Positions 1-13,590 of a stretch of DNA of 64,000 nucleotides are shown here, in pieces. The stretch is from positions 682,001 to 746,000 of the forward strand of contig JABWDB010000068.1 of the NCBI GenBank assembly GCA_019614645.1, in the 5' to 3' direction. How positions within the stretch are numbered: position 1 is the stretch's first letter; every line of letters starts with the position of its first letter. This DNA is from Stratiolaelaps scimitus. Its lineage: Eukaryota > Arthropoda > Arachnida > Mesostigmata > Laelapidae. Under the pieces are notes generated by a model. That model did not search any database. It worked only from the letters and a program-made list of their open reading frames with translations, and had not been told where the DNA came from. The translations under genes were made by a program, and so were the position numbers.

Positions 1-2000
1 GTATCAGCAGAGCGATGGGTAACAGATTAACACGAGGTACAGCGGCCGTCCGCAGGAGACCGTCAATCGTTAATTTGGCACTTTCCAAGGTACAACAAAC
101 AATGGAAATAAAAAAGATTGTTTAATCCAATTTCGAGCGAACCGCCGCTGATGTCGGTCGAAGACACCGAAGACACGTTTCTGTGTTCTCAGCCTCGATA
201 CATATGGGCGAGTCGCGTACGTGTTTGTAAAAGGACAAACAGACTCGCCGATTTTCGAGGTGCGCCGTGCTACGGTGGAAAACTGAGATCAGCGCTCCGC
301 CGAAGAACGGCGTGCAACAGAGCCAGGCAGAAGGGCAGAAAAATTGATTTAATGAATTTAAACGTATGCCGACAACATCTGTGCTGTGGTCACATTCAAT
401 TTCAAGGGAGTACGAGTACCGAGAAGCTACACAGTTGCGACGCAGTATATATATATATATATAATATATAGATATATATATATAATTTTGTTAAATGCAA
501 TGAATACCCGTAGGTTATAAAGTCTATGCGCTAGGGGCGACTGCTGGAGGCTCGTCATATTTCCTCTGCCAGCGAAATCTAAGAGAAGATCAGCCAGACC
601 ATTCGTCGGTCGCAACACGTACGTGCGTCCGTAGAACATCCGCTGAACGATGAACCATAGAAGGGACAAACATGCGGGTTGGTGATACCAGGAGCACACG
701 ACGCTGTTGTGTGATGTTTGAGTTTATCACCCCTGATAAATAATTGTTTAAAATGTCTCCGAATCTATTACGTCTAACGTTAAATCCGTTCCTGATATAA
801 CCCGCTGGAATCGTCCCATATCGATCTGTCCGACCCGCTCCAGCGATCAAGCATCGCGATGCAGTAAATTGCCTATGGAAAATTCACCACCGATTTTATA
901 CCGGTGGGTCATCACATTCTGCTTGCCTCGCTCGGCGAAACCGCCCTGGGAATCACGGATCGTCGTCAGCGCTAACAGGATCGACAATATCGGCCCGATG
1001 GTAATCGCAACGTCATATTTAAAGCAGCCCCAAAAGCAAGTATCTCGTGTTCGAGGACGATTTGAGTATGAAGTCCCCTTTGGCCTTCTCTGATCAGACA
1101 TTTATCGATACTTATCCGTATACCAGTGGCGTTACTAGAGGACATGTCAATGAGAGGCAAACGTCTACTCCTGAGACCACGGCAGACCACGAAGACTGAA
1201 ATACTTGTGAAATAGCCATCGTCTCTTAGGCTGTGTAAACTCATCGGTAATTGTCTCTCAAGTGAGTTCACTCAAGAACACTTTGAGGAGATGATGAAGG
1301 TTCCAGCTTTATTCTATGGTATATTCTAAGCGTTCAGGCGAAATAGCTTCGCGTAATAACGATAGACATCCGGCGAACGAGACAGTGACCCCTTGAAGAG
1401 CGTTCTCCTGCATAGTAAGCAGAGTGTGGAGAATTTATCGTCTATTATACATTCATATATATGCATATATAGAGTCAGGATGTCGAACAATAGTTCGGGA
1501 TATGCGTGGCCATGTCGTGTGGCCTGTTTCTTTCACCTAATTCCTAGTTATTATATATATATAAACAATGTGTGCCGCTCCGCAGGCGGTAATATTTTTC
1601 TGATAATCATCAGCGAACATAATACGATAACGAATGGTAATGGAACAACCGGAGTAATTTCTACTTCCGTTAGAACCATTCGACACGAGTGGAAGGACCA
1701 GCCAAGTGGGCACAATTGAACTCGTTCCGTATAGACACATCTGGGACTCTGTCCCATACTGTTTCTAAATGCTCAATTTTTTCTGGTGGTCATTATTACA
1801 TGATAGTTATGATAGTTACGATTGAAAATGAGCTCCGACATTAACTAATGAGTTAACGGTAACGCATCCGTTAAATGCGTCCGGCAGCAACCTTCACTCA
1901 ACTGACCGACGTGTCGACGACTTCATATAACCTACTTAACTTCATATAACCTAATAACGATAGTAATAGCAGTAATAGTAGTAATAATAATAATAAATCA
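1..2000. other. No gene seen
   Basis: I see no exon with family resemblance or a consistent pair of splice sites. A (TA)n tract lies at about 447-485, and a short direct repeat of a 'cttcatataacct' type lies at about 1921-1951 just before a run of imperfect TAG/TAA triplets. The open frames here are short and show no codon or domain signal. Confidence 0.6.
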
Positions 2001-2013
2001 CACTTCGTGTGCT

Positions 2014-2289
2014 ATGAAATTGAGTTGGCTTGGCGCCGACAGCGGCAATCAAATCCAAGCGGCGGCAGAACTTTGCAGAAAGCACCAAACCCTCCTCCTC
2101 GCAGCTAATGAGTGCCTGAGACGAGGAGTGCCCATAGTCAACAACGTGTTGGACTCGCTCGCTCAGCAGATTCTGGCGCTCGGCTCGTCGACAGCAGACG
2201 CAGCCAGCGAGCGAGCTCGGTTGACGCACTGCAGCAAAATGGCAAAAACAAATTTGGATATCGCTTGCCGAAGCAACGAGTCGCAGTGA
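2014..2289 (+). CDS. Possible isolated spectrin-repeat-like ORF
   Basis: This 91-codon ORF reads as an uninterrupted helical segment. It has a heptad-like pattern and short stretches such as AAELCRKHQTLL and LDSLAQQILALG, which resemble helices A and B of a spectrin repeat as found in Trio/Kalirin or SESTD1-type proteins. Possible acceptors lie inside it (for example after the 'gccgacag' at about 2034-2041), but I could not find a matching donor or neighbouring exons, and the frame ends in a stop. It could be a stray exon of a large gene lying outside the window, a pseudo-exon, or chance. No paralogue is seen in the window. Confidence 0.2.
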   Translation: MKLSWLGADSGNQIQAAAELCRKHQTLLLAANECLRRGVPIVNNVLDSLAQQILALGSSTADAASERARLTHCSKMAKTNLDIACRSNESQ

Positions 2290-2483
2290 TTGTTATGACT
2301 TTGCTTCGTGACGCCGATGGCACGTGTAAACGTGTACATCCGATCCGTCAACGCAAGCAGCTGACGACATCGTGTCGAAAAATAGCCCCAAGAAAGGTGG
2401 TTGAATATGATTGAGGAGGGTGTTCGAATAGAAAGATCTGAGCCGCCTCGGATGTAGATGAGGGTAAAGGTGAGGTAAAGCTT

Positions 2484-2605
2484 TACTGTTTATTAAAGGA
2501 ACTGCATACAATGCTTAAGTTCTGTTATATGTCATGCAACGGGATTCGAACCTGCGGTGTTCACTTAACGTCGATACTGTAGTCTATCTATGGCCGATTG
2601 CTACC
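2484..2605 (-). repeat. tRNA-derived SINE, family B
   Basis: On the minus strand there is an A-box-like TAGCAATCGG near 2603 and a very good B box (GGTTCGAATCC, about 2545-2535), as in a tRNA promoter for RNA polymerase III. The body continues with GAACTTAAGCATTGTA and ends in GCAGTTCC...AATAAAC. Related tails lacking the tRNA head are found at about 27980-28060, 40315-40365 and 42335-42380. The T-arm pairs poorly, so this is a SINE head and not a working tRNA gene. Confidence 0.6.
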
Positions 2606-4760
2606 ATCTTACGTCGACAGGAATATTCTGGATAATAGTCGACAGGAATATTGCTGCGCTAAAGCAAACCCGATTGCGCATAAACATGGTAGATCATCTC
2701 TTTGGACAAAATGCAAAACGATTTGCGCAGCAGCCATGCGAGCAGTCCCAAAAACTACAGCTCGAACTGAGCTCATCGATCACCACCGTACTCTCCCGGC
2801 GTACAGATGTCCGAACTGTCCGAACAGCAACGATGTGTCTATCCTGCGCATCTCCTACTAGGCGTTTCTGAAGGTTGCTGATCTGGCCAAGAGCCAACTC
2901 GACACCCCCACCGACCTCTTATGAAAACAAAAAAAAAAGAGTTTCTATTCTATTCCACGCTAAAAATAAATCAATGCGTCAACGAAGAGCAAATACATAC
3001 ATTTGAGATGGCCGAAAAATAATTTTAAAATACGACCTACATTAATATGCAGCTAAAATATAAACAAGCTCACAGATCTGTCGAGAGGAAGTTGACATCC
3101 TCCTTCCTCGAGATGGTCTCCTTCGCGCCTCTCCTTTGGCGACAAAAGAGCACTCTTAATAATGCTTCCTTTTTCAAACGTGCTGTGAACGTTACAGCAG
3201 CCTTCTTCGAGTCGCCTCTCTCTGTCTCCCTCTCTCCCTTTCTGAACTTCGATTGTTATTCCCTGCTGGCGGAGGGAATTCGTTCGTTTGCGCCGTTCGC
3301 TCCTGATAGTCTCCGTAAGTAGTAACCCGGGTTTGTGTGCACTTCGGGAAGCAATCCCCACTCGAGGGCGAAGCTCGGTGCGAATCGCGCGCGCGAGTCT
3401 CTCGATCTGGCCCGGCTCCCCGGGGTCAGTCAGCAGGGGGCTCATTTCTCTTCTCCTCCGCCGTGGCGCTCCCTTCTTCGGCCGAACTCCCCAGACGAGG
3501 ACGTTGGGAACTCGGGGCGATAATGTATTCCCCTTGGTCGGTCTCCGCCGAATGATGGTACTCACATTCTTTTCCACTTCAGTTTTCTGGCCCATTGAAC
3601 GCCTCATCCGAACGAAGGTTCGTATTGATACACCGCTAAGCGGCAGACAAAGTTGACGGACACGACGGCGGCACGAAATGTGTCGTAAAGTGCCCCACCC
3701 TCCAAATGAAACAATGATGGACCACCACCACCACCACCAGTTCGCCTTTGACAGGCGGAAGCCGGCGGCCCAATGCATGGCTTCAACGTAAGTCGTCCAT
3801 GCTCGAGCGAAGGCGGCATAAGGGGTGTCAGGACGGACTATCCCGGAGACTTCCGACTGGTCGACAATTGCCATCTCTTTGACCGAACAACGGGAGAGCC
3901 CTTGGAGGATCGAAATTGCTCGCTAATAGGATTGCACTACATGGTTCGATATGTTCGATGGTACAGCTTTTCTTGGACGCGAAGGCGGATCATACCGAGA
4001 CACGAGTAGGTTTATGGGTCACCGCTGGTCGGGTCATCGCGGGACAGCTGCACTGGGGGCCTGACCGGTTAGCAATGCGAGGCCTGCAATCCGAAAATAT
4101 CGTCCTAAACATATCCGCTAGACGGAAAAGCCTAACCGCATACAACGGCAATGCGTTCGTCCATGTAACAGTGCCCCACTCACGATCTTTGATTCTATGT
4201 CAGTATTTATGTTCACTATAGCGGGTCTACAATAGGGTCGCTAGCTGGCCAGTCTCGACTAGATAAACACACAACCACATCAAGCTCTGACAATAACGCT
4301 AAAATATATTCCGGCACGAAATATGACCCTAGTCAGCAAAATGATTTCACTACCACAAGTGAGTTGTGCGTCCGTCTGGACTCGATGTATTTGTGGACGG
4401 GCGTGACTCGAAGTTCGAGATTGCACAGTCGAACGAGTTCTACCGAAGAGATCATTTTTACATATCCCACATTCGGCTGAATAGGCAGTTTTGCTTGCTG
4501 GTAAAGATTGTGATAGTGAACCGTGCTAAAACGCAAATCAAACATGCATCCGACCCGAGAAACGAGAAAATAAGCCGAAAGGCGAAGCTCACAAAGAAGT
4601 ATCTTCCCACCAGCTCCTATACTCCACAGTATATGAACATGAGAGCAGTACTCGGCGGGAGGGCCACTGCTGTCATGAACGTCGTCGCGGCAGAGCGACA
4701 AGAGAGTTTCACCTCTTCCACCGTTATATCGTTAAATGTATACCCTCCAAGAGAATGCAA

Positions 4761-4791
<31 letters not shown>

Positions 4792-6440
4792 CATATATAT
4801 AAGTACCTATCTCATGAATAGGGATGTTGTATGCGATTGGCTCGCCTGTGCCAATGCATTCCATGATAGGACCTCGCTTCACAGGCAGCGAGCAATGCTC
4901 CGAATGCATCCGCACGCATGCCGTGGATTAGGATAATTACAGCGGCGTCGCCGTACACTGTCTGTCCATATTTGCATGAATGTTACAATATATAGTAATC
5001 GCTATGCCGAACGAACGGGTCCGCCTGTTGATATTCGTCTACAGCATTCGAATCAGCGACGCAGCGCTGAACACTGACTGACATGAGCGGCGGTTAGCAA
5101 GGAGATTTGAGATGTCAAACAACAGCCCCATGCCGACGCTTGCTGTTTCCAACAGGTGACTGGGTAATCATTGCTTTCCATGGCTCGACTGTGTGCGCGG
5201 AAAAGTGCGCAGCGCATTTCGAAATGCACCGCCAGCGCGCTGATTTCAGGCCTCAGCCCCTGTGGAACGAAGAGATATATAGCTTAGACGATGCGGCGTA
5301 CACGATCTGATGGCGTAACCGCAATATTAGGATGTTGGAAAAGTGTGGTGCAGCCGTGGAATTGGCAGTAATCGCAGACAGATGATGTCAGTCCGAGTCG
5401 GAATATTTAGTCAGGGCTTGTATGCTGCTCGGCTGGAAGCTTTCACTGTCTCATTAGCGACAGTCGGTGTGCCTTTTTCGAACAGGTTTCTATGGCTTCC
5501 ACTAGCAGTTCACTTTAGGAGATTGTTCTAGCTATAATTGGCGGGGCGCCGAATCAACGAAACATATAAACGCACGCGTATCAATGCGTATGTAGCAAGC
5601 AGCGTTCAGTGTTTTTTTTTGAAATCCAAAACACACACACATAACTATAGTGCAATTTCGTCCTCCAAATAACATTAATCCTAATAATACTAATAAGAAG
5701 AAGAAGAATATCGTGCGCATTCAAAATTCAAAGCCGAATATATCCCAGCAGAGTCCTCCGCAAAGCAGTTCCATGCTAAGCGAGTTATCGCCCTGTCAGC
5801 AAATCTGCCGCTATAGATTTCTCCATTGGCGACGTGCGCATCACACATTTCATCTGAAATTATGATTCGGGGCGATACAGACAACAAATGAAAAATGGAC
5901 CGACCAGTGAGAGGGGGTGGGCTTCATTCAATTCTCATTGCCGCCCGTCAGACGCATATACATCGCTTCACCAACTCACGATCGGAAGAGGCTCATATAG
6001 TAGAAGCGCGAAAGAGACGGACGCAGAGATAGAGAGAGAAAAATCAGCAAATTGCCACGAGGTTCCGTTATATATATATATATAATATATATATATATAA
6101 TTATATATATATTTAAAGATATATTATAATATTGGAGTCTCCCGCCCGTACCGTCCACGTCGTAGTCGACTGGCGAAGGCGGGGTCAAGTGGCGCACTTA
6201 GGGACGATCTGTCGAACGTTAAACACAAAACGTTGGTGTTGGCAGGTGAGCCGCTCGGCACTTTGTTCTCACACCTGTTGGTGCAGATTGGCATACACAA
6301 CACCCACAACATACATAAACGAGCCAGCCAGCCACCTCGGTCCTAACCAGCGAACTCACAACGGGGAATTGCGCTAACGCGCGAGCCAGCGTTGGCTCGG
6401 CGCTAAGAGCCCCCTGCGGTGCAATTGTTGTGAAATCTTT

Positions 6441-6453
6441 CAGTAGCAGCAGT

Positions 6454-6485
<32 letters not shown>

Positions 6486-6530
6486 TAACAACAACATCAT
6501 GTGCAACAATAAAGGCAGCAGAACGCAGGC
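6441..6530. repeat. CAG/CAA trinucleotide-rich tract
   Basis: Runs of CAG and CAA with small interruptions. The opposite strand gives a long poly-leucine frame, which is a shadow of the repeat. One forward frame is broken by TAG, so coding use is unlikely. Confidence 0.7.
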
Positions 6531-7678
6531 GGCAATGACGACGTCGACGGCGGGTTTCATCTCATTCATGGCAAAGTGAAGCCCCAGGGAGAAGTGAGTG
6601 CAGCCCAGCGGAACCCTGAATGCCAAGAGTGACCCGGCTTTGAACGTCCGACGCTCACTGTCGGCAATTATCCGGCCTACTGGCTTGCTCGCGCCGGCAA
6701 CCGGTACGCTTCGAAATATTAGCCACAGCAGCAGTGGCCTGCTCACTTCAAGATACAGAGCGACTCGTTGTGGAGGACGGATGGGGTAGATTCAACTTGG
6801 CGTAGTTCACAAGTTCGCAGTTTGTCTATGGCGCCGGCAGCAGGCCGAGTGTGCAAAGCTCAGCTGGCCCCTCGGCCCTCCGCGCGATATCAGGTGTCTT
6901 CTCGTGTCCGCCTCGTAAGTGCACTGTCACTCTACGATTACGTATATGTATTGAGAGATATAGCGAGCGCGGGAGTGTGAGAGAAGGCACTCGGCAGATT
7001 CTGCAGAGTGCTTGGGTCATGATTCATGATCACGATTCGTGGAATATAAGAATATCGACGAAGGCAACCAACGGGATGGTGAGCAACACGGCAGGCCCAC
7101 AGCAAAAAGGGGGTCGAATGACCCCATATGGCGGGGGTCCGCTCCCCTCTTGTACAATGTTTGTGGACGACTGTTCAAGTTCAAAGTGGCTCCGCTACAG
7201 CAATTGCCCCATAGGCGCAGTGTGTGATGGCTCTGGCGGCCACGTCGTTATGGAGTAGACAGCTATTATCGGTGAGCTGCTGATGCTCACCAAAAGAACG
7301 AATACGCTCGCCCCTGCCACCATAGAACAATGCGGGTCACTGCGGTAATTTGTGTGTGTCTGTGTGTGTGTGTGTTTGTGCTTAAATGGAGATTTCTAAG
7401 CAATCCACATCGAGGACATCAGTGGTCGAGGGGCACTGCCAGTAAATAAGCTCTGTACATGATCGAATTAGTCGAACACATTTACCGTTATTCTGGGAAG
7501 GACATCGCCCTTTAGCTGCTCATAGAATCGTTTAATAATAATTGTATACTAATCACCTATCCGATAATTCTAGTAGAGTTGCGGCGCTACACTGGTGATG
7601 ATATCGGCCTGTTATAGAAAAAGTATCGCGCTTTACATGGTAACATTTTCGTAGACTTACCAAATCCGCATCATAATT

Positions 7679-7791
7679 GTATATATAAATATAAATATAT
7701 ATATTATATATATATGTATATATATAAATATATATTTATATATATGTATATATATAAATATATTTATATATATGTATATATATAATATATG
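7679..7791. repeat. Compound (TA)n/(TATG)n microsatellite
   Basis: About 110 bp of almost pure TA dinucleotides, interrupted by regularly spaced TATG and AAAT units. It is one of the longest simple repeats in the window. Confidence 0.9.
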
Positions 7792-10700
7792 TGGCACTGC
7801 TGGGCTAAGCTGCTTTGCCGCGCGTACGGGCGTTCCACAGCACTCACAAACACACTCGAACCAACGAGACAACTAATTCCTCACTCGTTCATATCCCACT
7901 CGACTTCAGCGTTCCCTTCAGAGAACAACTAACAAGCATGTCATCCATTTGATTGGCGCCATATGTGCACGTCAACACGGCGTAACACGTCAAGTCAGTT
8001 TTGGCGGGATGGACAGCAGTTCGTTGAGTCTCTGGTTGACGATGTGCGACAAACAGTCGCACAAGTCTCATAATAACAAGCGAAAGATAAAGAACAACTC
8101 GTCGGGTTAGAGAGAGTCAAAGAGAGGGAAGGAGATAGAGGGAGAGCTCGCACAAGGGTGGCAGAGGCTTGCAGGAGGCGAAGACGTACGTGGAACAGCG
8201 ACGATGCACACGCAGGCACGCGGTACACATCGAGTGACGATGTGGCCCTGATCCCGTTGTGACGTTCAGTGGGTATCGTTATTGTTGCCTTGTCTCGCTA
8301 GCGGTCTCTCTGGCCCTTTGGTGCTTCTTCTCAGCTTGGCACTATTTAACAAAGCAACTAAATGAGTGCGTATATCCATTTGACTGGCGGTCGTTGCCCG
8401 TACAGATCCTTACGCGTTTCCGTCTGACGGCCAGCTTCACAATCGTGTCACTGTGTCGGCTGTACGGGAAATATGGATGATGAAATCTTCTAGGGCGACT
8501 TCAGCTGGAGGAGCTGCGTATCAGCGTATCAACAGACACTTATCTCAATAAAGAAGTCAAGCTAGTGTACTGTGGACCGTGGCATTGCGGCAGATCGCTG
8601 TTGGTATGATTCACACATATAATTAATTTCAACTTATTATGGCACTAATATATATATATATATATATATAGTGCGTCTTCGCCATACTCGATGGAAATAA
8701 ATAGTCTGCAGGCACAACGAAACAAAATGACCCTGCAACAGTTGTACGTCTCGTGTCAATAACTAGGTAAATTAATAATAAAAGAAATCGATCACACGTC
8801 TGTCTAGAAGAGTTAGTCGGTTAGAACACCCGAGTCGAAAGGCCGTGTGGATCAGATCGGATATCAGGCAACTAAAGGATGCTAGTGGATATATCGCTGT
8901 ATTGATATATATATATATATATATATATGGTTGCGCAAAGCTAGGCACATATGTTACTTAGCTGATTGCTTCTTTGCAGGATCATTTACCGGATACATTA
9001 TTATCATCATTCAGAGCGAAGCCAATGGAAACATCTCATATTAATACGACTCGTTGAAGGCCTGATTAGGCTACCATAAATTATCCCGGGAACTTCAGTT
9101 GATCTGAACGAATCTCCACCAGCTAAAATTTGCTTCGCTGCAGTGAAAACATCTATTTCTGCAATGTCACAGAATTCATTCTAAGCTAGTCAATGAATTC
9201 TCGTTGTTACCGCTTGTCGAGAAAGGCAGACAGACAACGTCTGTGTCCGTTGTCCCAGCGTGAACAGATCGAGCAGCCTATGAGCGAGAACATCGTCTTT
9301 GAATGGATACTCCTTCCAGGGGATTTGTACGGGATGAAACAGCAATGGAGATCCCCTTTGAACTATGCTTGCGTCGATGGTCGAAACAACGACTTCTGCG
9401 GATTCTATTGAAAAGCAAAATGATAGTCGCAGTGATGTGGACGTCGAATTCTAATGGCAGCATTGCGCGTTGTGGCGAGAATCTGCCGTATTAATAATAA
9501 AATAGCCTCGCGGCTCGGCGAGGCTCTGCGGGTAATCCGCATAGCAACCGCAAACGGATATATACGCCCGCTTGTCGGCCTAGATTCACGATTGCCATTG
9601 CGTTGGCTTTAGACAGCTATAACCATGACAGCTTCAACTTCTTTCGACGACAACAACCGATAAGAACAATAACAACAACAGCAACAACAGCAGCAGTAGT
9701 AGTATCTAGCTGATCAATGAACGGCGGCATTCAGGTGCGAGTATGTTCTTTTGCTTCATTCACAGTTGCTTTAACAAAGATGTACTCGTGCCATTTGTAG
9801 AACCTTGATATCGAAATCTCATAAACCAGTGAGCGTGAGTGTTCGAGTCGAGACGAGAGGTGGGGGACAAGCTCGGACTCGATAGAAATGTGATGAAGTG
9901 TGTTGTTTGGCGTCAACGCCCCTTGGCAAATAAATAACAACCGGTCCTCAAAATGGGGGTTCTCGTAAAACGGGCTGCGTAAAAGATGGCCAGCTGCTTG
10001 ACTACGTTACGTTTGGAAGAGCATGATTTTCGTATTGTTCATTAACCGGAGATATCGTTAGCGTGTATGCGTCGACTTAGGTGGACTTGTTAAGCCTGAT
10101 GATAAACTTATGATAGGTACAATATCAGCTTAGATCGTGTACATCGATTACCTTATCGATGTCGAGGGTTCGAATTCGTATTTATGGAAGCCGTATTGAT
10201 GATCGACTGTCTGCATATGTCTGATGAATTATTGCTGATGCTTGGTTCATGGGGTAACAGTAAAGAAAACCCTTTTAGGACAGACGGGCTCGTATGGCGA
10301 ACAAATGAATTGAAAAACATATAAAGACATACATCAGGCTCACTATGCTCATTGTTATTATTATCATTATTATTATATACATATATACGTTGCGCTCTAA
10401 ACATATCTAGCTCGACGCCCAAATATAATATAAGGAAGAGGTTCTTAATAAAAAAAAATAGCCAATCATCGGTACTTCCGTGTTTCGTAATAATCATCCT
10501 AATACAAACAATTAGTCGAACCGGCGGTCGCCGCTTCGGTTAGTGATAGCGCTCCGAGAAGCCAGATCGCCACACAATGGTTCTGGTTCTATCCCTTCGA
10601 AAAGGAAATAACCCTTCGGTTAGGTGATGTCACTTCCTGTAGCAGATCCGTTGGCTCATTCGTGGGGATCATTTTTTGGCTCCAACCTCTTCGTCATGTA

Positions 10701-12360
10701 CTTGAATTCAATTTGGAACCTTGTAGAAACAAAAATAGCCAGAAAGTAAAGCCGTGGCTTACGTGCCAACGATACAAGTGCTCTCTATAAAACGAATAAC
10801 CATGGTCCTCTCGACTTGCTGCGTTTTCGATAATTATATTTATCACCTATATATGTAACGGTATATTTGATTCGTTAAAACTTTCTCTACCTAGAAAAAA
10901 AACGATATGCTTCGTGTTCAAAAGCTCGCAGTGTGTGTGCGTACGAACAATGAAGTGAGAGACTGTTCTGACTCCTCTCAATGTCTTGGCGTTCTCTTTT
11001 AGGACGATTTAAATAGTAAAAGCGGCACCTTAAAAAATCGGCCTAAAAATACCTATGCCACTACACTTTAAAGATCGTGAATTCCAAGTATTCGGACCAC
11101 AACCGGGCCATTCTCGTCGCGATATATAGAGCATTTTTTTGAATCCCAGATTCCACTATTACGATATTCCACCATTTCGGAATGGGGCTCAGCCCTTCAG
11201 ATCGTAATGGGCTGGCTACAAGTTATCCAGAACCATTCTGTGAGGAGAACGCTAGACTTGTCTCGGCATGTCAATTAAGTTCATTTTTAAGCAGGAATTG
11301 CTTTTGGAGGAGATCTTCATCTATATTCAGTATTGCTTTTATAAAGTAATATTTGGCCTCTCTGGAGCTCTGATTAAAATCCCAAATGGGATGCTCCTTA
11401 TAATCTCTACGTCCGAGCTGGCCAATCGGAAACGGCTTCGTAAGAATCATCCAGCGGCAACATAGTCCTTCTACGCGCCTTCCAAACGCGTAGAGCGCTG
11501 TCTTCAACAGAATGAGAAATAATTTCTGTATCAATCAGTGGTAGCGTGAACTGAAGAAAATTTAGTCGAGTGGCGATCAATTAAAATAATAATGTACTCG
11601 CGCACGGTGAAATATTACGATCATTTACGTCAGGCAGCGGCTTCCGTCGCCACAGTCACGAATAATGTGATTTCTATATTCTCTGCTTTTGTTCGCCCTC
11701 AACTGAGAATACATAGCAGAACTGTTGTCTTTCACCTGAATAATATCTTAAAGTAATTAGAACAGCCACTCTTGATTGCACGTTTTGTGTACGATTTACA
11801 CAAATTCCGACTTTTAGCAGAACACGAGGCGTCTAATGTAATTTATGACCGTTTCTTGGATCACAGAATCGGCTCAATTTCACTATTCTTTGGCAAAACT
11901 GTAGACGTACAATCCTTCTTGTGTCGGCCACAAGTCTCTAGCTCTCGATGGTCGAGCAACACTTTGCGATGGAACAACAATATCCATAAGACAGCTTCGT
12001 AGGCACGGTAAATAATGAGTTGCCTTTATTTCATTCGTATGTACACTGTGGTTTTAACTCCAGTGGTAGGCGAATGCAAGAGACAAGATGTATATTATCA
12101 TAATTGAATTGAGAAGGATCAATTCGGCGTACAGCTGCTTCTCACCTATAAGTATGGCAACATAGAGATCCGAGTGAGCATCTATTAGATCTATAATATG
12201 TAGGCGTTCCGTTTCAAAGCTTTCAATGCAGAAAACACCTGAGAAAATGAGCGCTTTCGAGTCAACAAAATAATAAAATAATCCCCTAAGAACCCAATTA
12301 TTGCAAATTGCCGCTCTCAAATGTAAAGTAGTATCCGTTTCCGAGCCAGAGAGCGAACGA

Positions 12361-12384
12361 GAGAGAGAGAGAGGGGGGGGGGGA
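12361..12384. repeat. (GA)n followed by poly-G
   Basis: A GA run changes directly into about ten G residues, next to the 3' scrap of a LINE. Confidence 0.85.
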
Positions 12385-12385
12385 G

Positions 12386-12545
12386 ACCACGCCAGGAATT
12401 CGTCATAAAATTTATTTGTGAAAATATCTGATTCACAGGATTATTAACCTGGGCCATTTCGAGTAGGCGGTCAGCAAGATTCCATTCAAGCATCGAGCCG
12501 ATGGCTGCCGCAGCATTGCCTCGCTGAATGTCAACTGAGAAATTA
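12386..12545 (-). mobile_element. LINE 3'-end fragment (non-LTR retrotransposon)
   Basis: The minus-strand frame contains VDIQRGNAAAAIGSMLE. This matches the C-terminal block (FLLQRLSLA.QRGNA) that is common to one group of non-LTR retrotransposon polyproteins and that is also seen in this window at 46.2, 47.5, 52.9 and 56.0 kb. Only the last part of the element is present, so it is a dead 5'-truncated copy. The (GA)n/poly-G run lies just beyond its 3' side. Confidence 0.6.
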
Positions 12546-13087
12546 AAGACATACATCAGAACGATGGATCGATTTATTGCCGTCGAGTGGCATCAAAAGA
12601 ACAAAAAAAAAAACGCCGCTGCGAAAAAGAGCCGCGCTCATTATAAGACCGCCGCAACAAGCTGCCGCCCGATAAGTGGCAAGCCGACCCGGCATCCCTC
12701 CCTGCCATCGTTTTCCTAACAACTTTCTACGTGCACTGAAACAAATTCTGGAGCTGTTGGCGTGATGGGCAGTCGCGGGAGCGATTTCATCGCGTGCATG
12801 TTAGCAGCGAGTTGTCAACGAGCCGGGGCCCCACCAACACTGTTCCCATTGGCGCTCAGCAGTTGTGTAGTGACCCTGTACTGAGCGCTGTAGTATGAGG
12901 AGCTCGATCCACAATATCTATGATCGTGTGGACGCAACCGGCGGGAGCAAGCGACAACGAACTCCACCGCAGACTGCTGAGCTACATTATTTTGATCTGC
13001 ATACGTTCTAGTGCAATATATACATAGGTATATAAGAAATACCGGTATAGGGTAATACATGTCGTAAGAGGACAATAGTAGTACTCG

Positions 13088-13300
13088 TGTTAGTCCGGTG
13101 GCGTGGTGGCGCATTCGTGTGCGCCTCGGCGCAATCGGAGGAGACACGTAGGTGCACAAACGGGTTCGATGCCCACCGTTGCACATTTGCATTTCAAGGG
13201 CTTCGTCTTACGAGGCAATGCTAAAAGCACTTGTACCGTGGACGTTAAATGTTGGCTGAGAGTCAGCCGGAAAACCTTTACCTTTGGTACTACTCGTGTT
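13088..13300 (+). repeat. tRNA-derived SINE, family A
   Basis: The head has an A box (TGGCGTGGTGG, 13098-13108) and a B box (GGGTTCGATGC, 13162-13172), about 64 bases apart. A tRNA-unrelated body follows. The same body (CACGTAGGTG, the B box, TTGCACATTTGCATTT, TTAAATGTTGGCT) recurs at about 41378-41515, which shows that it is a dispersed element. Wrong spacing and lack of a cloverleaf exclude a tRNA gene. Confidence 0.75.
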
Positions 13301-13528
13301 GTATTATTGCAGCAGTTCTACTGATTGTTACTCACTTGAAGTATCGTGCAGCGTACGCGAGGACATCATCTGGCCGCTCGACGAGCACTGACACAGTGAA
13401 TTCCATGAGGAGGTTGGTCAGCTCCGGGGGAACGTCGTGCCGATTCATTTTCACTGTTTTTCTTTTCTTTTCTCGTTTGATGTACACTATGACGAGAGGG
13501 ATATGATAGATACGTTTGTGTATTTATT

Positions 13529-13590
13529 TATATATATATATATACATATATGTAAATGTATATATATATATATATATATGTATATAATAT
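13529..13590. repeat. (TA)n microsatellite
   Basis: Two TA runs separated by a short TACATATATGTAAATG stretch. Confidence 0.9.

Larger units (their letters stand above)
2900..12350. other. Intergenic DNA with microsatellites, no gene supported
   Basis: Many short ORFs exist but none shows a domain or consistent splicing. The stretch holds (TA)n arrays at about 4760-4801, 6069-6112, 7681-7791, 8648-8670 and 8905-8928, and a (TG)n tract near 7350-7380. A CAG/CAA-rich tract lies at 6441-6500 and a (CCA)n tract at 3719-3740. Good-looking donor sequences (gtaagt) occur at about 3313 and 6915, so untranslated first exons of an off-window gene cannot be excluded. Confidence 0.5.

Noticed and set aside
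444..488. (TA)n arrays as transposon footprints or origins
   Set aside because: Pure simple repeats of this kind occur all over the window. Only those joined to inverted repeats were kept as element-related.
2530..2605. tRNA gene suggested by the B box on the minus strand
   Set aside because: The acceptor and T stems do not pair well and the sequence continues into a repeated SINE body.
3053..3874. 273-codon minus-strand ORF, the longest in the window
   Set aside because: It contains a run of Trp made by a CCA repeat and Arg-rich segments without any domain. Likely a chance frame in GC-rich DNA.
6219..6746. 175-codon minus-strand ORF with poly-Leu
   Set aside because: The poly-Leu stretch is the complement of the CAG/CAA tract, and the rest shows no family resemblance.
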